Source: Chamaelirium japonicum (Eukaryota > Streptophyta > Magnoliopsida > Liliales > Melanthiaceae). Taken from it: 64,000 nt of DNA. A program made the position numbers and the translations under genes. The stretch is taken from assembly GCA_947650365.1 (NCBI GenBank), contig CANTAL010000095.1:868001-932000 (forward strand), given 5' to 3'. Each line of letters begins with the position of its first letter. Position 1 is the stretch's first letter. The notes beneath the pieces were generated by a model, which saw only the letters and a program-made list of their open reading frames with translations, was not told the DNA's origin and searched no databases. This document shows, in pieces, positions 1-13,345 of the stretch.

Positions 1-4
1 GTAA

Positions 5-27
5 GATCCATTCTAATTCATTCGTAC
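5..27 (+). repeat. Type 23-bp unit (exact consensus example)
   Basis: This is the first perfect copy of the majority unit: GATCCATTCTAATTCATTC then GTAC. It holds three ATTC tetramers (CATTC-TA-ATTC-ATTC), which suggests growth from a shorter ATTC-rich motif (inference). The last bases of one unit and the first of the next form ATTCGTACGAT around the 6-bp palindrome CGTACG. Both G residues of the forward strand lie in CpG: one in TTCGTA, one across the unit boundary in TACGAT. Frequent variants are CATACG, GTATGA, GTACAA, GCACGA, ATTCCTTCG, CTTACTCATT and ATTCTTTCACACG. Confidence 0.95.
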
Positions 28-839
28 GATCCATTCTAATTCATTTGTACGATCCATTCTAATTCATTCGCACGAATGTATCCATTCTAGTTCATTCGTA
101 CGATCCATTCTAATTCATTCGTACGATCCATTCTAATTCCTTCGTACGATCCATTCTAATTCATTCGTACGATCTATTCTAATTCATTCGTACGATCCAT
201 TCTAATTCATTCGTACGATCCTTTCTAATTCCTTCGTACAATCCATTCTAATTCATTCGTACGATCCATTCTAATTCCTTCGTATCCATTCTAATTCACT
301 CATACGATCCATTCTAATTCATTCGTACGATCCATTCTAATTCATTCATACAATCCATTCTAATTCAATCGCACGAATGTATCCATTCTAATTCATTCGT
401 ACGATCAGTTCTAATTCATTCACAAAATCTATTCTAATTCATTTATACGATCCATTCTAATTCATTCACACGAATGTATCCATTCTAATTCATTCATACG
501 ATCCATTATAATTCATTCGTACGATCCATTCTAATTCACTCATACGATCCATTCTAATACATTCACACGATCCATTCTAATTCATTTGCACGAATATATC
601 CATTCTAATTCATTCGTACGATCCATTCTAATTCCTTCGTACGATCCATTCTAATTCATTCGTACGATCTATTCTAATTCATTCATACGATCCATTCTAA
701 TTCATTCGTACGATCCATTCTAATTCCTTCGTACGATCCATTCTAATTCATTCGTATGATCCATTCTAATTCATTCATACAATCCATTCTAATTCTTTCA
801 CACGATCCATTCTAATTCATTCGTACGGTCCATTCTAAT

Positions 840-960
840 TCATTCGTGCAGTCCATTCTATTTCATTCGTACGAACCATTCTTACTCATTCGTACGATCC
901 ATTCTAATTCATTCACACGAATATATCCATTCGTACGAATGAATTAGAATAGATTGTACG
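840..960. other. Recurrent forward-to-reverse junction, family J1 (eight sites)
   Basis: The junction core is CATTCGTACGAATG. It is preceded by TTCTATTTCATTCG, CTTACTCATTCG and CACACGAATGTATC and followed by GAATTAGAATAGATTGTACG. The centres are 934, 4937, 7723, 18457, 29194, 39281, 50584 and 61516. Sharing many private variants on both sides means one inversion join copied eight times, not eight independent inversions. 29194 and 50584 share an extra variant (GCATCCACTCG). Confidence 0.88.
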
Positions 961-1506
961 AATGAATTAGAATGGATCGTACGAATGAATTAGAATGGAT
1001 CGTACGAAGGAATTAGAATGAATTGTAAGAATGAATTAGAATGGATCGTATGAATGAATTAGAATAGATCGTACGAATGAATTAGAATGGATCGTACGAA
1101 GGAATTAGAATGGATCGTATGAATGAATTAGAATGGATATATTCGTGCAAATGAATTAGAATGGATCGTAGGAATGTATTAGAATGGATCGTATGAGTGA
1201 ATTAGAATGGATCGTACGAATGAATTAGAATGGACCGTACGAATGAATTAGACGTACGAATGAATTAGAATGGATACATTCGTGCGAATAAATTAGAATG
1301 GATCATACGAATGAGTAAGAATGGATCGTCATTCTAATTCATTCGTATGATCCATTCTAATTCATTTTTATCCATTCTATTTCATTCGCAAGATCCATTC
1401 TAATTCATTCGCGCAATCTATTCTAATTCATTCGTATGATCCATTCTAATTCATTCGTACGATCCATTCTAATTCATTCATACAATCCATTCTAATTTAT
1501 TCGCAC

Positions 1507-1534
1507 GAATGTATCCATTCTAATTCATTCGTAC
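1507..1534 (+). repeat. Type 28-bp variant unit
   Basis: In this unit GATCC is replaced by GAATGTATCC, adding five bases, and the rest matches the 23-mer. The unit before it nearly always ends GCAC instead of GTAC, so the usual context is TTCGCACGAATGTATCC. It is often followed by AGTT in place of AATT (CCATTCTAGTTCATTCG). The change makes a small inverted repeat, GAATG-TATC-CATTC (5-bp stem, 4-base loop). Further examples in forward blocks begin near 2104, 11286, 24952 and 60193. In reverse blocks the same unit reads GGATACATTCGTGCG (for example near 4390, 6580 and 16862). It is scattered at irregular intervals among the 23-mers. Confidence 0.9.
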
Positions 1535-3149
1535 GATCCATTCTAATTCATTCGCACAATCTATTCTAATTCATTCATACGATCCATTCTAATTCATTCG
1601 CACGAATGTATCCATTCTAATTCATTCATACGATCCATTCTACTTCATTCGTACTATCCGTTCTAATTCACTCATACGATCCATTCTAATTCATTCATAC
1701 GATCCATTCTAATTCATTTGCATGAATATATCCATTCTAATTCATTCGTACAATCCATTCTAATTCCTTCGTACGATCCATTCTAATTCCTTCGTACGAT
1801 CCATTCTATTTCATTCGTATGATCCATTCTAATTCCTTACGATCCATTCTAATTCCTTCGTATCCATTCTAATTCACTCATACGATCCATTCTAATTCAT
1901 TCGTACGATCTACTCTAATTCATTCATACAATCCATTCTAATTCATTCGCACGAATGTATCCATTCTAATCCATTCGTACGATCCATTCTAATTCATTCG
2001 TACGATCCATTCTAATTCATTCGCATGAATGTAACCATTCTAATTCATTCATTTGATCCATTCTTATTCATTCGTACGATCCATCCTAATTCATTCGTAC
2101 GATCCATTCTAATTCATTCGCACGAATGTACCCATTCTAGTTCATTCGTACGATCCATTCTAATTCATTCGTACGATCCATTCTAATTCATTCGCACGAT
2201 CCATTCTAATTCATTCGTACGATCAATTCTAATTCATTCTTACGATCTATTCTTATTCATTCGTATGATCCATTCTAATTCATTCGCACAAATGTATCCA
2301 TTCTAATTCATTCGTACGATCCATTCTAATTCATTCGCACGATCCGTTCTGATTCATTCTAATTCATTCGTACGATCCATTCTAATTCATTCGTACGATC
2401 CATTCTTACTCATTCGTATGATCCATTCTAATTCATTCGTACGATCCATTCTAATTCATTCGCACGAATGTAACCATTCTAATTCGCTCGTACGATCCAT
2501 TCTAATTCATTCGCACAAATGTATCCATTCTAATTCATTCGTACGATCCATTCTAATTCATTCGTACGATCCATTCTAATTCTTTCACACGATCCATTCT
2601 AATTCATTCGTACGATCCATTCTAATTCATTCGCAAGATCCATTCTAATTCATTCATAGGATCCATTCTAATTCATTCATACGATCTATTCTTATTCTTT
2701 TGCACGAATGTATCCATTCTAGTTCATTCGCACGAATGTATCCATTCTAATTCATTCGTACGATCCATTCTATTTCATTCGTACGATCCATTCTAGTTCA
2801 TTCGTACCATCCATTCTAATTCATTCGTACGATCCATTCTAATTCATTCGTATGATCCATTCTAATTAATTTGTATGATCCATACTAATTCATTCGTACG
2901 ATCCATTCTAATTCATTCATACAATCCATTCTAATTCATTCGCACGAATGTATCCATTCTAATTAATTCGTACGATCCATTCTAATTCATTCGTATGATC
3001 CATTCTTATTCATTCGCACGATCCAGTCTAATGGATTCGCACGATCCATTCTAATTCATTCGCACGAATGTATCCATTCTAATTCATTCGTACGATCCAT
3101 TCTAATTCATTAATATGATCCATTCTAATTCATTCGTACGATCCATTCT

Positions 3150-3190
3150 AATTCATATGCACAAAGGTATCCATTTGTAGGATCCATTCT
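3150..3190 (+). repeat. Marker variant: CACAAAGGTATCC
   Basis: ATATGCACAAAGGTATCC. This is a rare 28-mer derivative in which GAATGT became AAAGGT. Forward examples lie near 17341, 38166, 57705 and 60634. The inverted form GGATACCTTTGTGCAT occurs in reverse blocks near 14399, 20087, 28239, 35134, 41454, 49604, 58847 and 60406. It is usually next to TAATATGATCC or its inverse. Confidence 0.85.
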
Positions 3191-4144
3191 AATCCATTCG
3201 TACGATCCATTCTAATTCATTCGTACGATCCATTCTAATTCATTCGTACGATCCATTCTAATTCATTCGTAAGATCCATTCTAATTCATTCGTACGATCC
3301 ATTCTAATTCATTCGTACGATCCATTCTAATTCATTCGCACGAATGTATCCATTCTAGTTCATTCGTACGATCCATTCTAATTCATTCGTACGATCCAGT
3401 CTAATTCATTCGTACGATCCATTCTCATTCATTCGTATGATCCATTCTAATTAATTCGTATGATCCATTCTAATTCATTCGTACGATCCATTCTAATTCA
3501 ATCATACAATCCATTCTAATTCATTCGTACGATCCATTCTAATTCACTCATACGATCCATTCTAATACATTCATACGATCCATTCTAATTCATTTGCACG
3601 AATATATCCATTCTAATTCATTTGCACGAATATATCCATTCTAATTCATTCGTACGATCCATTCTAATTCCTTCGTACGATCCATTCTAATTCATTCGTA
3701 CGATCTATTCTAATTCATTCGTACGATCCATTCTAATTCATTCGTACGATCCATTCTAATTCCTTCGTACGATCCATTCTAATTCATTCGTACGATCCAT
3801 TCTAATTCATTAGTACGATCCATTCTAATTCATTCGTAGGATCCATTCTAATTCATTCGTACAATCTATTCTATTTCATTCGTACGATCCATTCTTACTC
3901 ATTCGTATGATCCATTCTAATTCATTCGGACGAATGTATCCATTCTAATTTATTCGTATGATCCATTCTAATTCATTCGTACGATCCATTCTAATTCATT
4001 CGTACGATCCATTCTAATTCATTCGTCCGATCCATTCTAATTCATTCGCACGAATGTATCTATTCTAATTCATTCGTACGGTCCATTCTAATTCATTCGC
4101 ACAATCCATTCTATTTCATTCGTACGATCCATTCTTACTCATTC

Positions 4145-5000
4145 GTATGATCCATTATGGATACATTCGTGCGAATGAATTAGAATGGATCATAGGAATG
4201 AGTAAGAATGGATCGTACGAATGAAATAGAATGGATTGTGTAAATGAATTAGAATGGATCGTACGAATGAATTAGAATGGACCGTGTGAAAGAATTAGAA
4301 TGGATTGTATGAATGAATTAGAATAGATCGTATGAATGAATTAGAATGGATCGTACGAATGAATTAGAATGGATCGTACGAATGAACTAGAATGGATACA
4401 TTCGTGCGAATGAATTAGAATGGATTGTACGAATGAATTAGAATGGATCGTACGAATAAATTAGAATGAATCTTACGAATGAATTAGAATGGATCGTACG
4501 AATGCACGATCCATGCTAATTCATTCGTTCGATCAATTCTAATTCATTAGCACAATCCATTCTAATTCATTCGTACGATCCATTCTTATTCATTCGCACG
4601 ATCCATTCTAATTCATTCGTACGATCAATTCTAATTCTTTCACACGATCCATTCTAATTCATTCGTACGATCCATTCTAATTCATTCGTACGATCTATTC
4701 TAATTCATTCGTACGATCCATTCTAATTCATTCATACGATCCATTCTAATTCCTTCGTACGATCCATTCTAATTCATTCATACAATCCATTCTAATTCTT
4801 TCACACGATCCATTCTAATTCATTCGTACGATCCATTCTAATTCATTCGTGCAATCCATTCTATTTCATTCGTACGATCCATTCTTACTCATTCGTACGA
4901 TCCATTCTAATTCATTCACACGAATGTATCTATTCGTACGAATGAATTAGAATAGATTGTACGAATGAATTAGAATGGATCGTACGAATGAATTAGAATG
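4145..5000. repeat. Left-flank segment duplication, member A
   Basis: This segment matches 6931-7786 at a constant shift of 2,786 bp. It includes two polarity switches (4157/4505 and 4937) with the same flanking variants: GAGTAAGAATGG, then GTGTGAAAGAATTAG, then AATGCACGATCCATGC, then CTATTCGTACGAATG. Left and right limits are approximate because the neighbouring units are near-identical consensus. Confidence 0.7.
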
Positions 5001-5714
5001 GATCGTATGAATGAATTAGAATGGATCGTACGAATGAATTAGAATGGATCGTGCGAATGAATTAGAATGGATCGTACGAATGAATTAGAATGGATCGTAC
5101 GAATGAACTAGAATGGATACATTCGTGCGAATGAATTAGAATGGATCGTACGAATGAATTAGAATGGATCGTACGAATGAATTAGAATGGATCGTACGAA
5201 TGAATTAGATTGGACCATACGAATGAGTAAGAATGGATCGTACGAATGAAATAGAATGGATTGTACGAATGAATTATAATGGATCGTACGAATGAATTAG
5301 ATTGGATCGTGTGAAAGAATTAGAATGGATTGTATGAATGAATTAGAATGGATCCTATGAATGAATTATAATGGATCGTGCGAATGAATTCGAATGGATC
5401 GTACGAATGAATTAGAATGGATCGTACGAATGAATTAGAATGGATACATTCGTGCGAATGAATTAGAATCGATACATTCGTGCGAAAGAATTAGAATAGA
5501 TCGTATGAATGAATTAGAATGGATCCTATGAATGAATTAGAATGGATCGTGCGAATGAATTAGAATGGATCGTACGAATGAATTAGAATGGATCGTGCTA
5601 ATGAATTAGAATTGATCGAACGAATGAATTAGCATGGATCGTGCTAATGAATTAAAATGGAACGTACGAATGAATTAGAATGGATCGTGTGAAAGAATTA
5701 GAATGGATTGTATG

Positions 5715-5760
5715 AATGAATTAGAATAAATTCGTATGATCCATTCGAATTCATTCGCAC
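5715..5760. other. Recurrent reverse-to-forward junction, family J2 (four sites)
   Basis: GAATAAATTCGTATGATCC here and GAATGAATTCGTACGATCC elsewhere are followed in each case by CATTCGAATTCATTCGCACG. The joins are near 5730, 11069, 58196 and 63094. All four are preceded by the marker run GTGCTAATG, GGAACGTACG, GTGTGAAAG. Confidence 0.85.
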
Positions 5761-6842
5761 GATCAATTCTAATTCATTCATACGATCCATTCTAATTCAT
5801 TCATACAATCCATTCTAATTCTTTCACACGATCCATTCTAATTCATTCGTAGTATCCATTCTAATTTATTCGTACAATCTATTCTATTTCATTCGTACGA
5901 TCCATTCTTACTCATTCGTATGATCCATTCTAATTCATTCGGACGAATGTATCCATTTTAATTCATTCGTACGATCCATTCTAATTCATTAATATTATCC
6001 ATTCTAATTCATTCGTACGAAATAGAATAGATTGTACGAATGAATTAGAATGGATTCTACGAATGAATTAGAATGGATCGTGTGAAAGAATTAGAATGGA
6101 TAGTACAAATGAATTAGAATGGATTGTACGAATGAATTAGAATGGATCATACGAATGAGTAAGAATGGATCGTACAAATGAAATAGAATGGATTGTGTGA
6201 ATGAATTATAGTGGATCGTACGAAAAAATTAGAATGGATCATGTGAAAGAATTGAATGCATTGTATGAATGAATTAGAATGGATCGTATGAATGAATTAG
6301 AATGGATCGTGCGAATGAATTAGAATGGATCGTATGAATGAATTAGAATGGATCGTGTGAAAGAATTAGAATGGATCGTACGAATGAATTAGAATGGATC
6401 GTGCGAGTGAATTAGAATGGATCGTACGAATGAATTAGAATGGATACATTTGTGCGAATGAATTAGAATGGATCATACGAATGAATTAGAATGGATCGTA
6501 CGAATGAATTAGAATGGATCGTGCGAATGAATTAGAAAGGATCGTACGAATGAATTAGAATGGATCGTACGAATGAACTAGAATGGATACATTCGTGCGA
6601 ATGAATTAGAATGGATCGTACGAATGAATTAGAATGGATCTTACGAATGAATTAGAATGGATCGTACGAATGTACTAGAATGGATCGTACGAATGAATTA
6701 GAATGGATCTTACGAATGAATTAGAATGGATCGTACGAATAAATTAGAATGGATCGTATGAATGGTTTAGAATGGATACATTCGTGTGAATGAATTAGAA
6801 TGGATCGGACGAATGAATTAGAATGGATCGTACGAATGAATT

Positions 6843-6884
6843 AGAATGGATCAAATGAATGAATTAGAATGGTTACATTCATGC
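6843..6884 (-). repeat. Marker variant: TTTGATCC / GTAACC pair
   Basis: In reverse blocks this reads GGATCAAATGAATGAATTAG then AATGGTTACATTC (6843, with relatives near 14207, 19734, 19904, 34942, 41092 and 41265). In forward blocks the exact complement, GTAACCATTC followed by CATTCATTTGATCC, is common (near 2033, 8485, 12007, 17524, 27086, 32740, 38347, 48454, 60832 and 63408). It shows that forward and reverse blocks are inverted copies of the same variant strings. Confidence 0.85.
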
Positions 6885-6930
6885 GAATGAATTAGAATGG
6901 ATCATACGAATGGATTAGAATGGATCGTAC

Positions 6931-7786
6931 GAATGGATTAGAATGGATACATTCGTGCGAATGAATTAGAATGGATCATACGAATGAGTAAGAATGGATC
7001 GTACGAATGAAATAGAATGGATTGTGCGAATGAATTAGAATGGATCGTACGAATGAATTAGAATGGATCGTGTGAAAGAATTAGAATGGATTGTATGAAT
7101 GAATTAGAATAGATCGTATGAATGAATTAGAATGGATCGTACGAATGAATTAGAATGGATCGTACGAATGAACTAGAATGGATACATTCGTGCGAATGAA
7201 TTAGAATGGATCGTACGAATGAATTAGAATGGATCGTACGAATGAATTAGAATGGATCTTACGAATGAATTAGAATGGATCGTACGAATGCACGATCCAT
7301 GCTAATTCATTCGTTTGATCAATTCTAATTCATTAGCATGATCCATTCTAATTCATTCGTACGATCCATTCTAATTCATTCGCACGATCCATTCTAATTC
7401 ATTCTTACGATCCATTCTAATTCTTTCACACGATCCATTCTAATTCATTCGTACGATCCATTCTAATTCATTCGTACGATCTATTCTAATTCATTCATTC
7501 GATCCATTCTAATTCATTCGTACGATCTATTCTAATTCCTTCGTACGATCCATTCTAATTCATTCATACAATCCATTCTAATTCTTTCACACGATCCATT
7601 CAAATTCATTCGTACGATCCATTCTAATTCATTCGTGCAATCTATTCTATTTCGTTCATACGATCCATTCTTACTCATTCGTACGATCCATTCTAATTCA
7701 TTCACACGAATGTATCCATTCGTACGAATGAATTAGAATAGATTGTACGAATGAATTAGAATGGATCGTACGAAGGAATTAGAATG
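6931..7786. repeat. Left-flank segment duplication, member B
   Basis: This is the second copy of 4145-5000. Matching points: AATGCACGATCC at 4501 and 7287, and the centre of CGTACG at 4937/4938 and 7723/7724, both 2,786 apart. It differs at scattered single bases such as CGTTTGATC here against CGTTCGATC in member A. The junction at 7723 belongs to the eight-member junction family described separately. Confidence 0.7.
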
Positions 7787-8346
7787 GATCGTACGAAGGA
7801 ATTAGAATGGATCGTACGAATGAATTAGAATGGATCGTACGAAGGAATTAGAATAGATCGTACGAATGAATTAGAATAGATCGTACGAAGAAATTAGAAT
7901 GGATCGTACGAATGAATTAGAATGGATATTTTCGTGCAAATGAATTAGAATGGATCGTATGAGTGAATTAGAATGGATTGTACGAATGAATTAGAATGGA
8001 TTGTATGAATGAATTAGAATGGATCGTACGAATGAATTAGAATGGATCGTGCGAATGAATTAGAATGGATCGTACGAATGAATTAGAATGGATGGATCGT
8101 GCGAATGAATTAAATGGATCGTACGAATAAATTAGAATAGATACATTCGTCCGAATGAATTAGAATGGATCATACGAATGAGTAAGAATGGATCGTACGA
8201 ATGAAATAGAATAGATTGTACGAATGCATTAGAATGGATCCTATGAATGAATTAGAATGGATCTTGTGAAAGAATTAGAATGGATTGTATGAATGAATTA
8301 GAATGGATCGTATGAATGAATTAGAATGGATCGTGCGAATGAATTC

Positions 8347-8368
8347 GAATGGATCGTACGATCCATTC
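8347..8368. repeat. 22-bp perfect palindrome at a reverse-to-forward switch
   Basis: The sequence is GAATGGATCGT followed by its exact reverse complement ACGATCCATTC, with the centre inside GTAC (8357/8358) and no spacer. It joins reverse block 7724-8357 to forward block 8358-10209. Confidence 0.9.
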
Positions 8369-9528
8369 TAATTCATTCATACAATCTATTCTAATTCATT
8401 CGCACGAATGTATCCATTCTAATCCATTCATACGATCCATTCTAATCCATTCGTACGATCCATTCTAATTCATTCGCGTGAATGTAACCATTCTAATTCA
8501 TTCATTTGATCCATTCTAATTTATTCGTACGATCCATTCTAATTCATTCATCCGATCCATTTTAATTCATTCGCACGAATGTATCCATTCTAATTCATTC
8601 GTACGATCCATTCTAATTCATTCGTACGATCCATTCTAATTCATTCGTAAGATCCATTCTAATTCATTCCCACGATCCATTCTAATTTATTCGTACGATC
8701 CATTCTAATTCATTCGTACGATCTATTCTAAATCATTTCACGAATGTAACCATTCTAATTCATTCATACGATTCATTCTAATTCATTCGTATGAGCTATT
8801 CTAATTCATTCGTACGATCCATTCTAATTCATTCGTACGATCTATTATAATTCATTCATTCAATCTATTTAGATTCATTCACACAAATGTATCCATTCAA
8901 ATTCATTCGTACGATCCAGTCTAATTCATTCGTACGATCCATTCTAATTCATTCGCACGAATATATCCATTCTAATTCTTTCGTACGATGCATTCTAATT
9001 CATTCGTACGATCCATTCTAATTCATTCTCACAAATGTATCCATTCTAATTCATTCATACGATCCATTCTAATTCATTCCTACAATCTATTCTAATTCAT
9101 TCGCTCGAATGTATCCATTTTAATTCATTCGTACAATCCATTCTAATTCATTCGTACGATCTAATTCATTCGTACGATCCATTCTAATTCATTCGTACGA
9201 TCGATTCTTATTCATTCGCACTATCCATTCTAATTCATTCGTACGATCCATTCTAATTCATTCGTATGATCCATTCTAATTTATTCGTTCAAATATATCC
9301 ATTGTAATTCATTCGTACGATCCATTCTAATTCATTCGCACGATCCATTCTAATTCATTCGCACGAATGTATCCATTCTAATTCATTTGCACGATCCATT
9401 CTAATTCATTCCTATGATCTATTCTAATTCATTCGTACGATCCATTCTAATTCATTCTAATTCATTCATACGATCCATTCTAATTCATTCATATATTCCA
9501 TTCTAATTCATTAGCACGATCCATGCTA

Positions 9529-9547
9529 ATGAATTAGAATGGATCGT
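9529..9547 (-). repeat. 19-bp reverse island inside a forward block
   Basis: Within forward units the text reads CCATGCTAATGAATTAGAAT followed by GGATCGTACGATCC. About one unit (AATGAATTAGAATGGATCG) is therefore inverted, bounded on the right by the palindrome ATCGTACGAT. The same island recurs at 22977-22995 and 44344-44362. Confidence 0.8.
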
Positions 9548-10194
9548 ACGATCCAATCTAATTCATTCCGATCCATTCTTACTCATTCGTATGATCCATT
9601 CTAATTCAATCGTACGATCAATTCTAATTCATTCGTACGATCCATTCTAATTCATTCGTAAGATCCATTCTAATTCATTCGTACGATCCACTCTAATTCA
9701 TTCGTATGATCCATTCTAATTTATTCATTCAAATATATCCATTCTAATTCATTCATACGATCCATTCTAATTCATTCGCACGATCCATTCTAATTCATTC
9801 GCACGAATGTATCAATTCTAATTCACTTGCACGATCCATTCTAATTCATTCCTATGATCTATTCTAATTCCTTCGTACGATCCATTATAATTCCTTCGTA
9901 CGATCCATTCTAATTCCTTCGTACGATCCATTCTATTTCATTCGTATGATCCATTCTAATTCCTTCGTACGATCCATTCTAATTCCTTCGTATCCATTCT
10001 AATTCACTCATACGATCCATTCTAATTCATTCGTACGATCCATTCTAATTCATTCATACAATCCATTCTAATTCTTTCACATGATCCATTCTAATTCATT
10101 CGTATGATCCATTCTAATTCATTCGCACAATCCATTCTATTTCATTCGTACGATCCATTCTTACTCATTCGTATGATCCATTCTAATTCATTCG

Positions 10195-10230
10195 CACGAA
10201 TGTATCCATAATGGATCATACGAATGAGTA
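10195..10230. other. Recurrent forward-to-reverse junction, family J8 (two or three sites)
   Basis: GTATCCATAATGGATCATAC followed by GAATGAGTAAG. The joins are near 10210 and 62536. 4157 is a close relative, with CCATTATGGATAC. The short core CCATAATGG or CCATTATGG is itself nearly palindromic. Confidence 0.78.
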
Positions 10231-10925
10231 AGAATGGATCGTACGAATGAAATAGAATAGATTGTGCGAATGAATTAGAATGGCCGTACGAATGAATTAG
10301 AATGGATACATTCGTGCGAATGAATTAGAATGGATCGGACGAATGAATTTGAATGGATCGTACGAATGAATTAGAATGGATCGTATGAATGAATTAGAAT
10401 GGATCGTACGAATAAATTAGAATGGATACATTCGTCCGAATGAATTAGAATGGATCATACGAATGAGTAAAAATGGATCGTACGAATGAAATAGAATAGA
10501 TTGTACGAATGAATTAGAATAGATTCGTACGAATGAATTATAATGGATACATTCGTGCGAATGAATTATAATGGATCGTACCAATGAGTAAGAATGGATC
10601 GTACGAATGAAATAGAATGGATTGTGCGAATAAATTAGAATGGATCGTACGAATGAATTAGAATGGATCGTGTGAAAGAATTAGAATGAATTGTATGAAT
10701 GAATTAGAATAGATCGTATGATTGAATTAGAATGGATCATACGAATGAATTAGGATGGATCGTACGAATGAATTAGAATGGATACATTTGTGCGAATGAA
10801 TTAGAATGGATACATTCATGTGAAAGAATTAGAATAGATCGTATGGATGAATTAGAATGGATCCTATGAATGAATTAGAATGGATCGTGCGAGTGAATTA
10901 GAATGGATCGTACGAATGAATTAGA

Positions 10926-11006
10926 ATGGATCGTGCTAATGAATTAGAATTGATCGAACGAATGAATTAGCATGGATTGTGCTAATGAATTAGAATGGAA
11001 CGTACG
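10926..11006 (-). repeat. Marker variant: GTGCTAATG / GATCGAACG run
   Basis: GGATCGTGCTAATGAATTAG, then GAATTGATCGAACGAATG, then AATTAGCATGGAT, then GTGCTAATG. It is found in reverse blocks near 5580, 10926, 32062, 53416, 58060, 59466, 62955 and 63915. The exact inverted form (TTAGCACGATCCATGC then CGTTCGATCAATTC) is found in forward blocks near 7288, 15870, 21658, 36706, 43026, 55630 and 56448. It is a useful anchor for aligning modules. Confidence 0.85.
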
Positions 11007-13284
11007 AATGAATTAGAATGGATCGTGTGAAAGAATTAGAATGGATTGTATGAATGAATTAGAATGAATTCGTACGATCCATTCGAATTCATTCGCACGA
11101 TCCATTCTAATTCATTCATACGATCCATTCTAATTCATTCATACGATCCATTCTAATTCATTCGCACAAATATATCCATTCTAGTTCATTCGTACGATCC
11201 ATTCGAATTCATTCGCACGATCCATTCTAATTCATTCATACGATCCATTCTAATTCATTCATACAATCCATTCTAATTCTTTCGCACGAATGTATCCATT
11301 CTAATTCATTCGCACGAATGTATCCATTCTAATTCATTCGTACGATCCATTCCAATTCATTCGTACGATCCATTCTAATTCATTCGTACGATCCATTCTA
11401 ATTCATTCATACGATCTATTCTAATTCATTCATACAATCCATTCTAATTCTTTCACATGATCCATTCTAATTCATTCGTACGATCCATTCTAATTCATTC
11501 GTATGATCCATTCTTACTCATTGGTACGTTCCATTCTAATTCATTCGCACGAATGTATCCATTCTAATTCATTCGTACGAATCCATTCTAATTCAGTCGT
11601 ACAATCCATTCTATTTCATTCGTACGATCCATTCTTACTCATTCGTATGATCCATTTTAATTCATTCGCACGAATGTATCCATTCTAAATCATTCGTACG
11701 ATCCATTCTAATTCATTCGTACGATCCATTCTAAATAATTCGTACAATCCATTCTATTTCATTCGTACGATCAATTCTAATTCATTAGCACGATCCATTC
11801 TAATTCATTCGTACGATCCATTCAAATTCATTCGCATGATCCATTCTAATTCATTCATACAATCCATTCTATTTTATTTGTATGATCCATTCTTACTCAT
11901 TCGTATGATCCATTCTAATTCATTCGCACGAATGTATCCATTCTAATCCATTCGTACGATCCATTCCAATCCATTCGTACGATCCATTCTAATTCATTCG
12001 CATGAATGTAACCATTCTAATTCATTCATTTGATCCATTCTAATTCATTCGTACGATCCATTCTAATTCATTAGTCCGATCCATTCTAATTCATTCGCAC
12101 AAATGTATCCATTCTAAACCATTCATATGATCCATTCTAATTTATTCGTACGATCCATTCTAATTCATTCGTAAGATCCATTCTAATTCATTCGTACGAT
12201 CCATTCTAATTCATTCGTACGATCCATTCTAATTCATTCGTAAGATCCATTCGAATTCATTCGTACGATCCATTCTAATTCATTCGTTTGATTCATAGTA
12301 ATTCATTAGCACGAATGTATCCATTCTAGTTCATTCGTACGATCCATTCTAATTCATTCGTACGATCCATTCTAATTCATTTGCACGATCCATTCTAATT
12401 CATTCGTACGATCCATTCTAATTCATTCATACGATCCATTCTAATTCATTCGTACGATCCATTCTAATTCATTCGCACAAATGTATCCATTCTAATTCAT
12501 TCGTACGATCCATTCTAATTCATTCGCACGATCCATTCTAATTCATTCGTACGATCCATTCTAATTCTTTCACACGATCCATTCTAATTCATTCGTACGA
12601 TCCATTCTAATTCATTCGCACGATCCATTCTAATTCATTCGTACGATCCATTCTAATTCATTCATACGATCCATTCTAATTCATTCGTACGATCCATTCT
12701 AATTCATTCGCACAAATGTATCCATTCTAATTCATTCGTACGATCCATTCTAATTCATTCGCACGATCCATTCTAAACATTCGTACGATCCATTCTAATT
12801 CATTCGCACGATCTGTTCTTATTCATTCGCACAGTCCATTCTAATTCATTCGCATGAATATATCCATTCTAATTCATTCGTACGATCCATTCTAATTCAT
12901 TCGTACGATCCTTTCTAATTCATTCGTATGATCCATTCTAATTAATTCGTATGATCCATTCTAATTCATTCGTACGATCCATTCTAATTCATTCATACAA
13001 TCTATTCTAATTCATTCGTACGATCCATTCTAATTCACTCATACGATCCATTCTAATACATTCATATGATCCATTCTAATTCATTTGCACGAATATATCC
13101 ATTCTAATTCATTTGTACGATCCATTCTAATTCCTTCGTACGATCCATTCTAATTCATTCGTACGATCAATTCTAATTCATTCGTACGATCCATTCTAAT
13201 TCATTCGTACGATCCATTCTAATTCCTTCGTACGATCCATTCTAATTCATTCGTACGATCCATTCTAATTCATTCGTACAATCT

Positions 13285-13345
13285 ATTCTAATTCATTCGT
13301 ACGAATGGATACATTCGTGTGAATGAATTAGAATGGATCGTACGA
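13285..13345. other. Recurrent forward-to-reverse junction, family J4 (six sites)
   Basis: TTCATTCGTACGAATGGATAC, split at the central GTAC, is followed by ATTCGTGTGAATG and GAGTAAGAATGG. The centres are 13300, 22192, 26277, 34034, 43559 and 47644. The perfect palindrome is only 14 bp because the right arm begins with the 28-mer variant GGATAC. Confidence 0.87.

Larger units (their letters stand above)
1..11409. repeat. Left flank of the higher-order duplication: 12 alternating blocks
   Basis: Forward blocks, approximate to a few bases: 1-934, 1330-4156, 4506-4937, 5730-6016, 7291-7723, 8358-10209 and the start of 11069-13300. Reverse blocks: 935-1329, 4157-4505, 4938-5729, 6017-7290, 7724-8357 and 10210-11068. 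The 2.8-kb forward block 1330-4156 is the longest single-polarity run of the window. This flank has no continuous second copy in the window, but its junctions and marker variants recur elsewhere. A segment of about 0.85 kb within it is repeated 2,786 bp downstream. Confidence 0.88.

Noticed and set aside
11503-11688. 61-codon open frame on the + strand
   Set aside because: It is made only of 23/28-mer units read in rotating frames (IHSNSF, RSILIHS, YDPF). In pure 23-mers TTC-TAA stops every frame within 69 bases. Here TTACTC and 28-mer variants happen to skip it. There is no codon signature, no promoter, and the start is absent in copy 2.
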